Positions 9,188-16,594 of a stretch of DNA of 64,000 nucleotides are shown piece by piece; position 1 is the stretch's first letter; each line of letters begins with the position of its first letter. The notes under the pieces are model-generated. The model had not been told where the DNA came from. It did not search any database and saw nothing but the letters and a program-made list of their open reading frames with translations. Made by a program: the position numbers and the translations under genes. This DNA is from Streptomyces fragilis (GTDB taxonomy: Bacteria > Actinomycetota > Actinomycetes > Streptomycetales > Streptomycetaceae). The stretch covers positions 1-64,000 of the forward strand of contig NZ_BEVZ01000007.1 of the NCBI RefSeq assembly GCF_003112515.1. Reading direction: 5' to 3'.

Positions 9188-10149
9188 GCGGCCTCCTCCT
9201 TCACGTCCCGGTCGCCCTTGTCGTCCCGGTCGTCGAGGTCCGCGAGCCACAGCCGTTGCAGCATGTGCCAGTCCTCGGGGTGTTCGGCGATGCCGGACGC
9301 GAAGGCGTCGGCGACCCGCTGCGCCATGACCGCGCTCTTCTCGGCGCGCGTCCCGCTCTCCGGCACCTCCACCGGCGGGTGGATCCGCGCCTTCATCACC
9401 GGGGTGTCGTCGAACCAGAGCGTCACCGGCAGCAGCAGCGCCCCGGTCTGCTGCGCGAGTATCGCCGGGCCGGCCGGCATCCGCGCCTTCTCCCCGAAGA
9501 AGTCCACCTCGACGCCGGAGGCGGACAGGTCGCGGTCGGCGACCAGGCAGACCATCCCGCCCTTGCGCAGCCGTCGCGCCAGCGCGCCGAAGGCGGAGCC
9601 GCCGGTGTGCGGCAGCACCTCCATGCCCAGGCCCTCGCGGTAGGCGACGAACCGGTCGTACAGCGTCTCGGGCTTGAGGCGCTCGGCGACGGTGGTGAAC
9701 GGGGTGCCCAGGTGGGTGGTGACCCAGGCGCCGGCGAGGTCCCAGTTGGCCATGTGCGGCAGCGCTATGATCACGCCGCGCCCGCCGCCCAGCACGTCGG
9801 TGAGCAGGTGCAGGTCCTCGGCCTCCACGCCGGCGGCGATCCGCTCCCTGCTCCACGCGGGCAGGCGGAACGACTCCATCCAGTACCGCAGGTAGGAGCG
9901 CATGCCGGCCTTCGACAGCTGGGCGAGCCGCTCGGGCGTGGCGTCCGGCACGACCCGGGCCAGGTTGCGCTCCAGCCGCAGCACGCCCGCGCCGCGGCGG
10001 CGCCACGCGGTGTCCGCGATGACGTGCCCCAGCCGCACGGCGGCCGGCTCCGGCAGCCGCTTCACGGTCGCCCAGCCCAGCCCGTACAGCGAGTCGGCGA
10101 GCTTCTCCCGCGCGCTCACCAGGCCCGCACGCTTCTCCCGCGCGCTCAC
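9184..10149 (-). CDS. Phosphatidylinositol mannoside acyltransferase (PatA-like, LpxL/HtrB superfamily)
   Basis: This protein probably acylates the mannose of PIM1/PIM2. The 321 residues carry the superfamily H-x4-D motif in ALPHMANWDLAG, the block FVAYREGLGMEVLP and VADRDLSASGVEVDFFG. The GTG at 10149 overlaps the pgsA stop by 4 bases. An oddity is that the first 18 bases are repeated 30 bases downstream, so a second in-frame GTG at 10119 begins the same VSAREK words again and could also be used. It lies between pgsA and pimA, as PatA does in mycobacteria. Confidence 0.9.
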   Translation of the reverse strand: MSAREKRAGLVSAREKLADSLYGLGWATVKRLPEPAAVRLGHVIADTAWRRRGAGVLRLERNLARVVPDATPERLAQLSKAGMRSYLRYWMESFRLPAWSRERIAAGVEAEDLHLLTDVLGGGRGVIIALPHMANWDLAGAWVTTHLGTPFTTVAERLKPETLYDRFVAYREGLGMEVLPHTGGSAFGALARRLRKGGMVCLVADRDLSASGVEVDFFGEKARMPAGPAILAQQTGALLLPVTLWFDDTPVMKARIHPPVEVPESGTRAEKSAVMAQRVADAFASGIAEHPEDWHMLQRLWLADLDDRDDKGDRDVKEEAA

Positions 10150-10817
10150 GAGGCCGCCCCGGCGGTCCCCGCGGTGCCGGTGGTCCCCGCGTCCGCCTCG
10201 GCGGCCTCCCGGCGCACCGTGACCACGCGCTGGACCAGCGTCACCAGGCTGCCCACGGCGACGATCCACAGCGCGATCGGCAGCAGCACGTCGATGCCCG
10301 GCACCCCGAAGGCGTGCAGACCGGCCAGTCCGGCGGCCACCAGGGTGACCACCAGCCGCTCCGCGCGCTCGACCAGGCCGTTCACCGCGACCGGCAGGCC
10401 GATCGACTCGCCGCGCGCCTTGGTGTACGACACCACCTGGCCGCTGGCCAGGCAGAAGATCGCCACCGCGCACAGCAGCACGCTGTCCCCGCCGCCGGCG
10501 TACCACAGGGCGATGCCGCCGAAGATCGCTCCGTCGGCGACGCGGTCCAGGGTGGAGTCCAGGAAGGCGCCCCAGCGGCTGGAGCGGCCCAGCTGGCGGG
10601 CCATGTTGCCGTCCACCAGGTCGGAGAACACGAACAGCGTGATCACGATCGTGCCCCAGAAGAACTCACCCACCGGGAAGAAGGCCAGCGCCCCGGCGAC
10701 CACTCCGGCGGTCCCCAGCACGGTGACCACGTCGGGGCTGACGCCCAGGCGGATGAGAAACGCGGCGAACGGTGTGAGAACACGCGTGAAGAATGCACGC
10801 GCGTACTTGTTCAGCAT
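10146..10817 (-). CDS. pgsA: Phosphatidylinositol (phosphate) synthase, CDP-alcohol phosphatidyltransferase
   Basis: This is an integral membrane enzyme that joins CDP-diacylglycerol to inositol phosphate, giving the lipid that PimA mannosylates. The 223-residue product shows the complete CDP-alcohol motif: DLVDGNMAR, then G at eight residues, and two further Asp in FLDSTLDR. Six or so hydrophobic segments follow the usual pattern. The C-terminal 20 residues are a Thr/Gly/Ala tail. A GGGAAGG Shine-Dalgarno precedes the ATG. It is the first gene of the PIM operon. In actinobacteria this clade makes PI-phosphate rather than phosphatidylglycerophosphate. That choice rests on context. Confidence 0.9.
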   Translation of the reverse strand: MLNKYARAFFTRVLTPFAAFLIRLGVSPDVVTVLGTAGVVAGALAFFPVGEFFWGTIVITLFVFSDLVDGNMARQLGRSSRWGAFLDSTLDRVADGAIFGGIALWYAGGGDSVLLCAVAIFCLASGQVVSYTKARGESIGLPVAVNGLVERAERLVVTLVAAGLAGLHAFGVPGIDVLLPIALWIVAVGSLVTLVQRVVTVRREAAEADAGTTGTAGTAGAAS

Positions 10818-11133
10818 GGCCTTCCCGAGGGTCGTGGCGGCCGGCGCCCCTGCTGGCCACCGGCCCGGCCCATCGTAGCCACGCGCCCTGTGCGCCGAGG
10901 GCGGGGCACCCGCGGGGCAAGGTCACGTCCTGGCCACGGCCCCGCCTCGTCCAGGTCACGCCGGGCCTTTCGTTCCCTCGGATGGACGAGTCCCGGCGGC
11001 GGTGCGAAGCTCGAAGGGAACCGCGGGCGCGCGCCGGGCGCCGCCGCCGCGGTCCTCGGGACCGGGCGTCCGCTCCGGCCGGTGACGCTCACCGTCGCCG
11101 GCAGCCACTCACCGTGCACGGGAGGGCAGGATC
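10818..11133. other. Divergent spacer between pgsA and the EF-G-like gene
   Basis: This 316-base region must hold the promoters of the pgsA-pimA operon (minus) and the EF-G-like gene (plus). I could not pick a convincing -35/-10 pair. Apart from the Shine-Dalgarno sequences next to each start I see no structured element. Confidence 0.4.
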
Positions 11134-13332
11134 ATGGGCGACAGGAACAGCCACCACCCCGGGGCCGCCGGCAGGGCGACGACGGCCGACCGGCCCGCCT
11201 CCATCCGCAACGTGGTGCTGGTCGGCCCCACCGGATCGGGCAAGACCACGCTGGTGGAGGCGCTCGCCCAGACCGCGGGGGCGGTCAACCGGGCGGGCCG
11301 GGTCGAGGACGGCGCCACCGTCTCCGACCACGACGAGATCGAACAGCGCCGCCACCGGTCGGTGCAGCTCTCCCTGGTCCCGCTCGAATGGGACGGGATC
11401 AAGATCAACCTGCTGGACACCCCCGGCTACGCCGACTTCGTCGGAGAGCTCAGGGCCGGTCTGCGCGCGGCGGACGCGGCCCTCTTCGTGGTCTCCGCCT
11501 CCGACGGCGTGGACGGCGCCACCCGGGCGATGTGGGACGAGTGCGCGGCCGTCGGCATGCCGCGCGCCATCGTCGTCACCCACCTCGAGTCGGCCCGCAC
11601 CGGTGTGGAGGAGATGACCCGGCTGTGCGCCGAGGCCTTCGGCGGCGACGACCCCGACGCCGTCCTTCCCCTCTACCTCCCGCTGCGCGGCCCCGCGGGC
11701 CCCGACGGACAGGCCCCGGTGACCGGGCTGGTCGGCCTGCTCACCAAGAAGCTCTTCGACTACTCCACCGGCGGGCGCGCCGAGCTCGAACCCGACGCGG
11801 ACCGGATCCCGCTGATCGACGAAGCCCGCGACCGCCTGATCGAGGGCATCATCGCCGAGAGCGAGGACGAGGGCCTCATGGACCGTTACGTCGGCGGCGA
11901 GACCCTCGACCCCGGCGTGCTGATCGCGGACCTGGAGAAGGCCGTCTCGCGCGCCTCCTTCCACCCCGTCCTGTGCGCCGCGCCCGCCCCGCCCGGCGCC
12001 CGCCAGGGCCTGGGCACCGTGGAACTCCTCGACCTGATCACCCGCGGCTGCCCCGCCCCGCCCGAGCGCCACGCCCCGGTGGTGACCTCCCTCGACGGCA
12101 CGCCCCGCGAGCTGCGGCTCGGCGACCCCGACGGGCCGCTGGTGGCCGAGGTCGTCAAGACCGCCTCCGACCCCTATGTCGGCCGCATGTCCCTGGTCCG
12201 GGTCTTCTCCGGCACCCTGCGCCCCGACACCGTCGTGCACGTCGGCGGACACGGCCTGACCGACCGCGGCCACCAGGACCACGACGTCGACGAGCGGGTC
12301 TCCGCGCTCACCAGCCCCTTCGGCAAGCAGCAGCGCCCGGTCACCCACGCCGTCGCCGGAGACCTGGTGTGCGTGGCGAAGCTCGCCCGCGCGGAGACCG
12401 GCGACACCCTCTCCGCCAAGGACGACCCGCTGCTGATGGCGCCCTGGGCGCTGCCCGACCCGCTGCTGCCGCTGGCCGTCGAGGCGCACTCCAGGACCGA
12501 CGAGGACCGCCTCTCCGAGGGCCTGTCGCGCCTCGCCGCCGAGGACCCCACCATGCGGCTCGAGCAGAACCGCGACACCCGTCAGGTCGTCCTGTGGTGC
12601 CTGGGCGAGGCCCACGCCGAGGTCGCGCTGGAGCGGCTGCGGACCCGCTACGGCGTCCAGGTCGACGTCGTCCCGCACCGGGTGGCGCTGCGCGAGACCT
12701 TCGCGGGGCCCGCCGCCGGGCGCGGACGGCACGTCAAACAGTCCGGCGGACACGGGCAGTTCGCGATCTGCGAGATCCGGGTGGAGCCGCTGCCCGCGGG
12801 CTCCGGCGTCGAGTTCGTCGACCGGGTGGTCGGCGGCGCGGTGCCCCGGCAGTTCGTCCCCTCCGTCGAGAAGGGCGTCCGCGCCCAGGCCGCCAAGGGG
12901 CTCGGCTCCGGCCACCCGCTCACCGACGTGCGGGTCACCCTCCTCGACGGCAAGGCCCACTCGGTGGACTCCTCCGACGCCGCCTTCCAGACGGCCGGCG
13001 CGCTCGCCCTGCGGGAGGCCGCCGCCGGTGCGCGGCTGCACGTCCTGGAACCGGTGGCCGAGGTGGACGTGTTGATCGGCGACGAGTACGTCGGCTCCGT
13101 GATGAGCGACCTGTCCACCCGCCGCGGCCGGGTCCTGGGCACCGAACAGGCCGAGCCGGGACGGATGCTGGTGCGCGCCGAGATCCCCGAGCTGGAGATC
13201 GACCGCTACGCGGTGGAACTGCGCTCGCTCTCGCACGGCACCGCCGGCTTCGCCCGCCGGTACCTGCGCCACGAACCCGTCCCCGAGCACGTGGTGAAGC
13301 GGCTGCGCGAGAAGGTGGCGGCGCCCGCCTGA
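11134..13332 (+). CDS. EF-G-like translation-factor GTPase (EF-G2 paralogue)
   Basis: This 732-residue protein has the five-domain layout of elongation factor G and is not the fusA gene, which sits with rps/rpl genes. The G1 loop is GPTGSGKTTL instead of the usual AHIDAGKTT. G3 is DTPGYADF, and the NKxD base-recognition motif is replaced by VVTHLES, so nucleotide specificity or affinity may be altered. Later domains show RVFSGTLRPDT (domain II), GLGEAHAEVALERL (III) and QSGGHGQFAICEI (IV). The end is RYLRHEPVPEHVV. A GGAGGGCAGGATC site precedes the ATG. Its role is unknown. It stands alone, divergent from the PIM operon. Confidence 0.88.
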   Translation: MGDRNSHHPGAAGRATTADRPASIRNVVLVGPTGSGKTTLVEALAQTAGAVNRAGRVEDGATVSDHDEIEQRRHRSVQLSLVPLEWDGIKINLLDTPGYADFVGELRAGLRAADAALFVVSASDGVDGATRAMWDECAAVGMPRAIVVTHLESARTGVEEMTRLCAEAFGGDDPDAVLPLYLPLRGPAGPDGQAPVTGLVGLLTKKLFDYSTGGRAELEPDADRIPLIDEARDRLIEGIIAESEDEGLMDRYVGGETLDPGVLIADLEKAVSRASFHPVLCAAPAPPGARQGLGTVELLDLITRGCPAPPERHAPVVTSLDGTPRELRLGDPDGPLVAEVVKTASDPYVGRMSLVRVFSGTLRPDTVVHVGGHGLTDRGHQDHDVDERVSALTSPFGKQQRPVTHAVAGDLVCVAKLARAETGDTLSAKDDPLLMAPWALPDPLLPLAVEAHSRTDEDRLSEGLSRLAAEDPTMRLEQNRDTRQVVLWCLGEAHAEVALERLRTRYGVQVDVVPHRVALRETFAGPAAGRGRHVKQSGGHGQFAICEIRVEPLPAGSGVEFVDRVVGGAVPRQFVPSVEKGVRAQAAKGLGSGHPLTDVRVTLLDGKAHSVDSSDAAFQTAGALALREAAAGARLHVLEPVAEVDVLIGDEYVGSVMSDLSTRRGRVLGTEQAEPGRMLVRAEIPELEIDRYAVELRSLSHGTAGFARRYLRHEPVPEHVVKRLREKVAAPA

Positions 13333-13575
13333 CCTCCCGGAACCGGGCGGCCCCGCAACAGTGCGCCCCGGAACGGGGGTTGACCACGCCCCCGTCCTGG
13401 GCAGTCTGTGTAGTGCGCGACCGCGGCCCGGCCGGCCGGCGTCCGGCGGACGATTCCGCCGGGGACCGCCGGACGGCCGGCAGGGCCGATAGGCTGACGA
13501 ACCGATGGTCCGGTCGCGCGGGCAGGCCAGGACACACCGCCGCGGAGGAACCGTGGCAGGGGGGCGGAGACAACC

Positions 13576-15222
13576 GTGTCGAGCGACGCATTCGGGCCGA
13601 TGGTGCCGGCGGCCGGCGGCGAGGGGCAGAAGGCCACCTTCGCGCTGGCCTCCGCGGCCTACCGGGACGACCCGGTCGAGAAGATCCTCGACGCCGACAA
13701 CGAGTGGCACCGCTCCACCGTCAACCCGGGCAGGTCCTGGGCCAGGATCTTCCGTCCCAACCTCGGCGAGGCCTTCTCCCGCGCGGTGGTCGACCGGCTC
13801 CTCACGCCCGGCCGCAAGCCCGTCGTCCAGTCCTTCGGCATGGACCCGCAGACCGTCGTCGAGCACTGCCTGGCCGCCAACGGCCTGCGCCGCACCCGCG
13901 ACATCCGCCTCACCGCCGTGATGCTGCTGTGCGGTGTGCTCTTCCTGCCGGGCCTGCTCGCCTGGCTGCTGGTCTTCACCATCCGGGCCACCCTCGCCAA
14001 GGTCGAGAACCGCCGGACCTCCGGCATGGGCAACGTCCTGCTGACCGCCTTCGGCCTGCTCGCCGTCGTCTTCCTCGTACAGATGCCCTTCGGCGGCATT
14101 TGGGCCTGGTACTCGCGCGGCGCGGTGATCGCGCCGGTGATCGGCTGGGTGGTCGCCAAGCGGATCTGCGAAGGCACCGCCCGGGACCTGCGCGACCGGT
14201 GGGCCAGCCTGCTCTCCGGCTCCAGCATCGGCGCCAAGGTCCCCGAGGCCGTCCCCTCCAACCCGGGCGAGACCGCCGCCGAGCAGCTGCGCCAGTCCCT
14301 CACCCGGCTCGGCGCCGAGCAGCGGTCCAACGTCGTCTTCTACGCCGGCCCCAAGGGCATCCTCGGCATGGGCACCCGCTGGGGCAGCTGGCAGCTCGCC
14401 GAGGACCTGGAACCCGCCGAGGAGGACAAGGAGATCTACGCCTTCCGCAGCTGGGACGTGGTCCGCGCCATTCACGCCAAGCTCTCCCTGATGGACCGCA
14501 CCCCGGTCCCCACCGAGGGCATCTCCAAGCCCTCGATAGAGCACTGGATCGTCTCCCCCGTCGGTGAGGGCGCCGACGCCGTCGCCCGGCCCGAGGGTTC
14601 CGACGTCGACGGCTTCCGCTACAAGTCGCACGCCATACAGCAGATCTGCAACCGTCAGCAGTTCGGCAGCGGCGACCGCCACTACCTGGGCGTCCAGTGG
14701 GTCACCTGGGAGGGCCAGCTGGTCCTCAGCATGCTGATCACGGTGACGGTGCTCTACCAGACCCTGCGCATCGAGGTCACCGGCCACGCGCTGGGCCCGG
14801 TGCACGGCCTGTTCAACTCCAAGCCGGCGGCCAAGGAGAAGACCGTCGAGAAGGCGTTCAAGCCCTGGGAGAAGCGGACCGTCACCCTCCCGCTCGTCGA
14901 CAGCGACGAGGTGGTGCGTCTGGCCGCCCGCGCGCCGATGACCTGGTTCCCCAAGCAGCTCAACTGGCTCGGCGGCAGCCTCACCCTGCCGGAGCCGTTC
15001 GGCCTGCGCCACGCCTGGGCCGAGCAGCCCTGGCGCCACCGCTTCATGGCCGACGACGCCATGCGGGTGGCCACGCCGGTGCTGCGGGCCGTCCACCAGG
15101 CGGTGATCGGCATGCTGCGCGAGCACGGGGTCAACACCGAGAAGTTCGGCGCGCGGTCCTCCGTCGTCAGCGGCGCGGTGCAGGACCCCACGCCGCGCAA
15201 GGCGGACACCTACGACGCGTAG
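13576..15222 (+). CDS. Multi-pass membrane protein of unknown function
   Basis: I do not recognise a family. The 548-residue product starts at a GTG with GGCGGAGA upstream. Hydrophobic segments lie near residues 115-140 (TAVMLLCGVLFLPGLLAWLL), 152-172 and 177-195, and again near 375-400. Between them is a large soluble part with many Trp/Tyr-containing words (FYAGPKGILGMGTRWGSW, FRSWDVVRAIHAKLSLMD, HYLGVQWVTWEGQLVL). These suggest a conserved, folded domain rather than filler. It lies on the plus strand between the EF-G-like gene and the convergent HIT gene. Confidence 0.75.
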   Translation: MSSDAFGPMVPAAGGEGQKATFALASAAYRDDPVEKILDADNEWHRSTVNPGRSWARIFRPNLGEAFSRAVVDRLLTPGRKPVVQSFGMDPQTVVEHCLAANGLRRTRDIRLTAVMLLCGVLFLPGLLAWLLVFTIRATLAKVENRRTSGMGNVLLTAFGLLAVVFLVQMPFGGIWAWYSRGAVIAPVIGWVVAKRICEGTARDLRDRWASLLSGSSIGAKVPEAVPSNPGETAAEQLRQSLTRLGAEQRSNVVFYAGPKGILGMGTRWGSWQLAEDLEPAEEDKEIYAFRSWDVVRAIHAKLSLMDRTPVPTEGISKPSIEHWIVSPVGEGADAVARPEGSDVDGFRYKSHAIQQICNRQQFGSGDRHYLGVQWVTWEGQLVLSMLITVTVLYQTLRIEVTGHALGPVHGLFNSKPAAKEKTVEKAFKPWEKRTVTLPLVDSDEVVRLAARAPMTWFPKQLNWLGGSLTLPEPFGLRHAWAEQPWRHRFMADDAMRVATPVLRAVHQAVIGMLREHGVNTEKFGARSSVVSGAVQDPTPRKADTYDA

Positions 15223-15240
15223 GGCAGGCGCCCTGCACCC

Positions 15241-15270
15241 GGGCCCGCGCGCCCGTCAGGCCGCGGGCCC
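15241..15270. terminator. Hairpin between convergent membrane-protein and HIT genes
   Basis: GGGCCCGCG at 15241-15249 pairs exactly with 15262-15270, leaving a 12-base loop. It sits between the two convergent stop codons at 15222 and 15289, as a shared bidirectional terminator would. Confidence 0.6.
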
Positions 15271-15288
15271 GACGGGACGAGGCTTCCG

Positions 15289-15837
15289 TCAGGCCTCGGG
15301 CCAGGCCGCGGCGATCATGGCGCGGGTGTCGGCCAGCAGCTGCGGCAGCACCTTGGTCTGCCCCACCACCGGCATGAAGTTGGTGTCCCCGCCCCAGCGG
15401 GGCACCACGTGCTGGTGCAGGTGCGCGGCGATCCCGGCCCCGGCGACCGTCCCCTGGTTCATGCCGATGTTGAACCCGTGCGCCCCGGAGCAGACCCGCA
15501 GCGCCTTCATCGCCTGCTTGGTGAGCTCCCCCAGCTCCGCCGTCTCCTCGGCGGTCAGCCCCGTGTAGTCGGCGACGTGCCGGTAGGGCACCACCATCAG
15601 GTGGCCGCCGGTGTACGGGTAGAGGTTCAGCACGGCGTACACGTGAGCCCCGCGCCGGACCACCAGCCCGTCCTCGTCCGACTTGGCCGGGATCGAACAG
15701 AACGGGCACCCGTCGCCGGCCTCGGGCCCGGTGGGCTTGTTCTCGCCCTGGACGTAGGCCATGCGGTGGGGGGTCCACAGCCGCTGGAAGGCGTCCGGCG
15801 AACCCACCCCGATCTGCAGCTCCGGCTCACTCGTCAT
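15289..15837 (-). CDS. HIT-family nucleotide hydrolase/phosphorylase
   Basis: HIT proteins cleave nucleotide phosphoanhydrides through a histidine triad. The 182 residues have the triad as HLHQHVVPRWGGDTNFMP and the N-terminal zinc-like motif CPFCSIPAKSDEDGLVV, followed by YPYTGGHLMVVPYRH. The sequence order and the place beside thrS and the PIM genes match mycobacterial Rv2613c, reported as an Ap4A phosphorylase, so that activity is plausible. The ATG at 15837 is the family-like start but has no clear Shine-Dalgarno. An ATG 12 bases upstream is possible. Confidence 0.92.
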   Translation of the reverse strand: MTSEPELQIGVGSPDAFQRLWTPHRMAYVQGENKPTGPEAGDGCPFCSIPAKSDEDGLVVRRGAHVYAVLNLYPYTGGHLMVVPYRHVADYTGLTAEETAELGELTKQAMKALRVCSGAHGFNIGMNQGTVAGAGIAAHLHQHVVPRWGGDTNFMPVVGQTKVLPQLLADTRAMIAAAWPEA

Positions 15838-15916
15838 ACCACGCAGCATATGGCGTCGCCCGTACGGAACGTGTCGCCGGGGGCGCACGGCCCGGGTCGC
15901 CCGCCAGGCTGGCGGG

Positions 15917-16567
15917 ATGGACAACCGTGACCCCCGCGAGGACCGCGCGGAGATCCCGCTCGCCGTGGCCTCGCTGCTGTTCCTCGCCGCCTACGCCCTC
16001 CTGGTCCTGAGCAGCGGGCTGCCCGACGTGTGGCACAGCCTCGCCCTCGCGGTGATCGCCGCGGTGTGGCTGCTCTTCGCCCTCGACTACGCGGCCCGCT
16101 GGCGCCGCAGCGGCCAGGGCCCGCGCTTCGTGCGCACCCACTGGCTGGACACGCTGGTCCTGCTCCTGCCCCTGCTGCGCCCGCTGCGGATCGTCCGGCT
16201 CTACGAGGCGGTGACGCGGCGGCGCGGGCAGCCGCGGTTCTCCCTGCAGGCGCGGGTGATGTTCTACGCCGGGGTGTCCGTGCTGCTGATCGGCTTCGCC
16301 GGGGCTCTGGCCGTCTACCAGCAGGAGCGGGGCGCCCCCGGCGCCACCATCCGCACCTTCGGCGACTCGGTGTGGTGGGCCTGTTCCACCCTGGCCACCG
16401 TCGGCTACGGCGACGTGACCCCGGTGACGTTCATGGGGCGGACCATCGCGGTCGCCCTGATGGCCTGCGGTCTCGCCCTGCTCGGCGCGGTCACCGGCTC
16501 CTTCGCCTCGTGGCTGATGACGGTCTTCTCCACGGACGAGGAACGCGGAAGGCCCCCGGGGAGCTGA
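15917..16567 (+). CDS. Two-pore-helix potassium channel-like membrane protein
   Basis: This 216-residue protein has four or five hydrophobic stretches and the selectivity-filter signature STLATVGYGDVTP near residues 157-169. The pore helix DSVWWACSTLA precedes it, and an inner helix (TIAVALMACGLALLGAVTGSFASWL) follows. The N-terminal part (residues 15-110) resembles a reduced voltage-sensor-like bundle, with an Arg-containing segment LLRPLRIVRLYEAVTRRR, so it may belong to the KvAP-like ion-transport family. No cytoplasmic RCK domain is attached. The ATG at 15917 follows GGCGGG. The gene converges on thrS. Confidence 0.88.
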   Translation: MDNRDPREDRAEIPLAVASLLFLAAYALLVLSSGLPDVWHSLALAVIAAVWLLFALDYAARWRRSGQGPRFVRTHWLDTLVLLLPLLRPLRIVRLYEAVTRRRGQPRFSLQARVMFYAGVSVLLIGFAGALAVYQQERGAPGATIRTFGDSVWWACSTLATVGYGDVTPVTFMGRTIAVALMACGLALLGAVTGSFASWLMTVFSTDEERGRPPGS

Positions 16568-16585
16568 GCCTCCCGGGGGCCTTCC
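16547..16585. terminator. Bidirectional terminator between channel gene and thrS
   Basis: A perfect 14-bp stem pairs 16547-16560 (GGAAGGCCCCCGGG) with 16572-16585, with an 11-base loop. The left arm lies within the last codons of the channel gene, and the right arm ends 9 bases before the thrS stop. Confidence 0.85.
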
Positions 16586-16594
16586 GTCAGGACG

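Noticed and set aside
11089..15126. 1345-residue minus-strand open frame over the EF-G-like and membrane-protein genes
   Set aside because: It shadows two plus-strand genes with clear domain motifs. Composition is artefactual.
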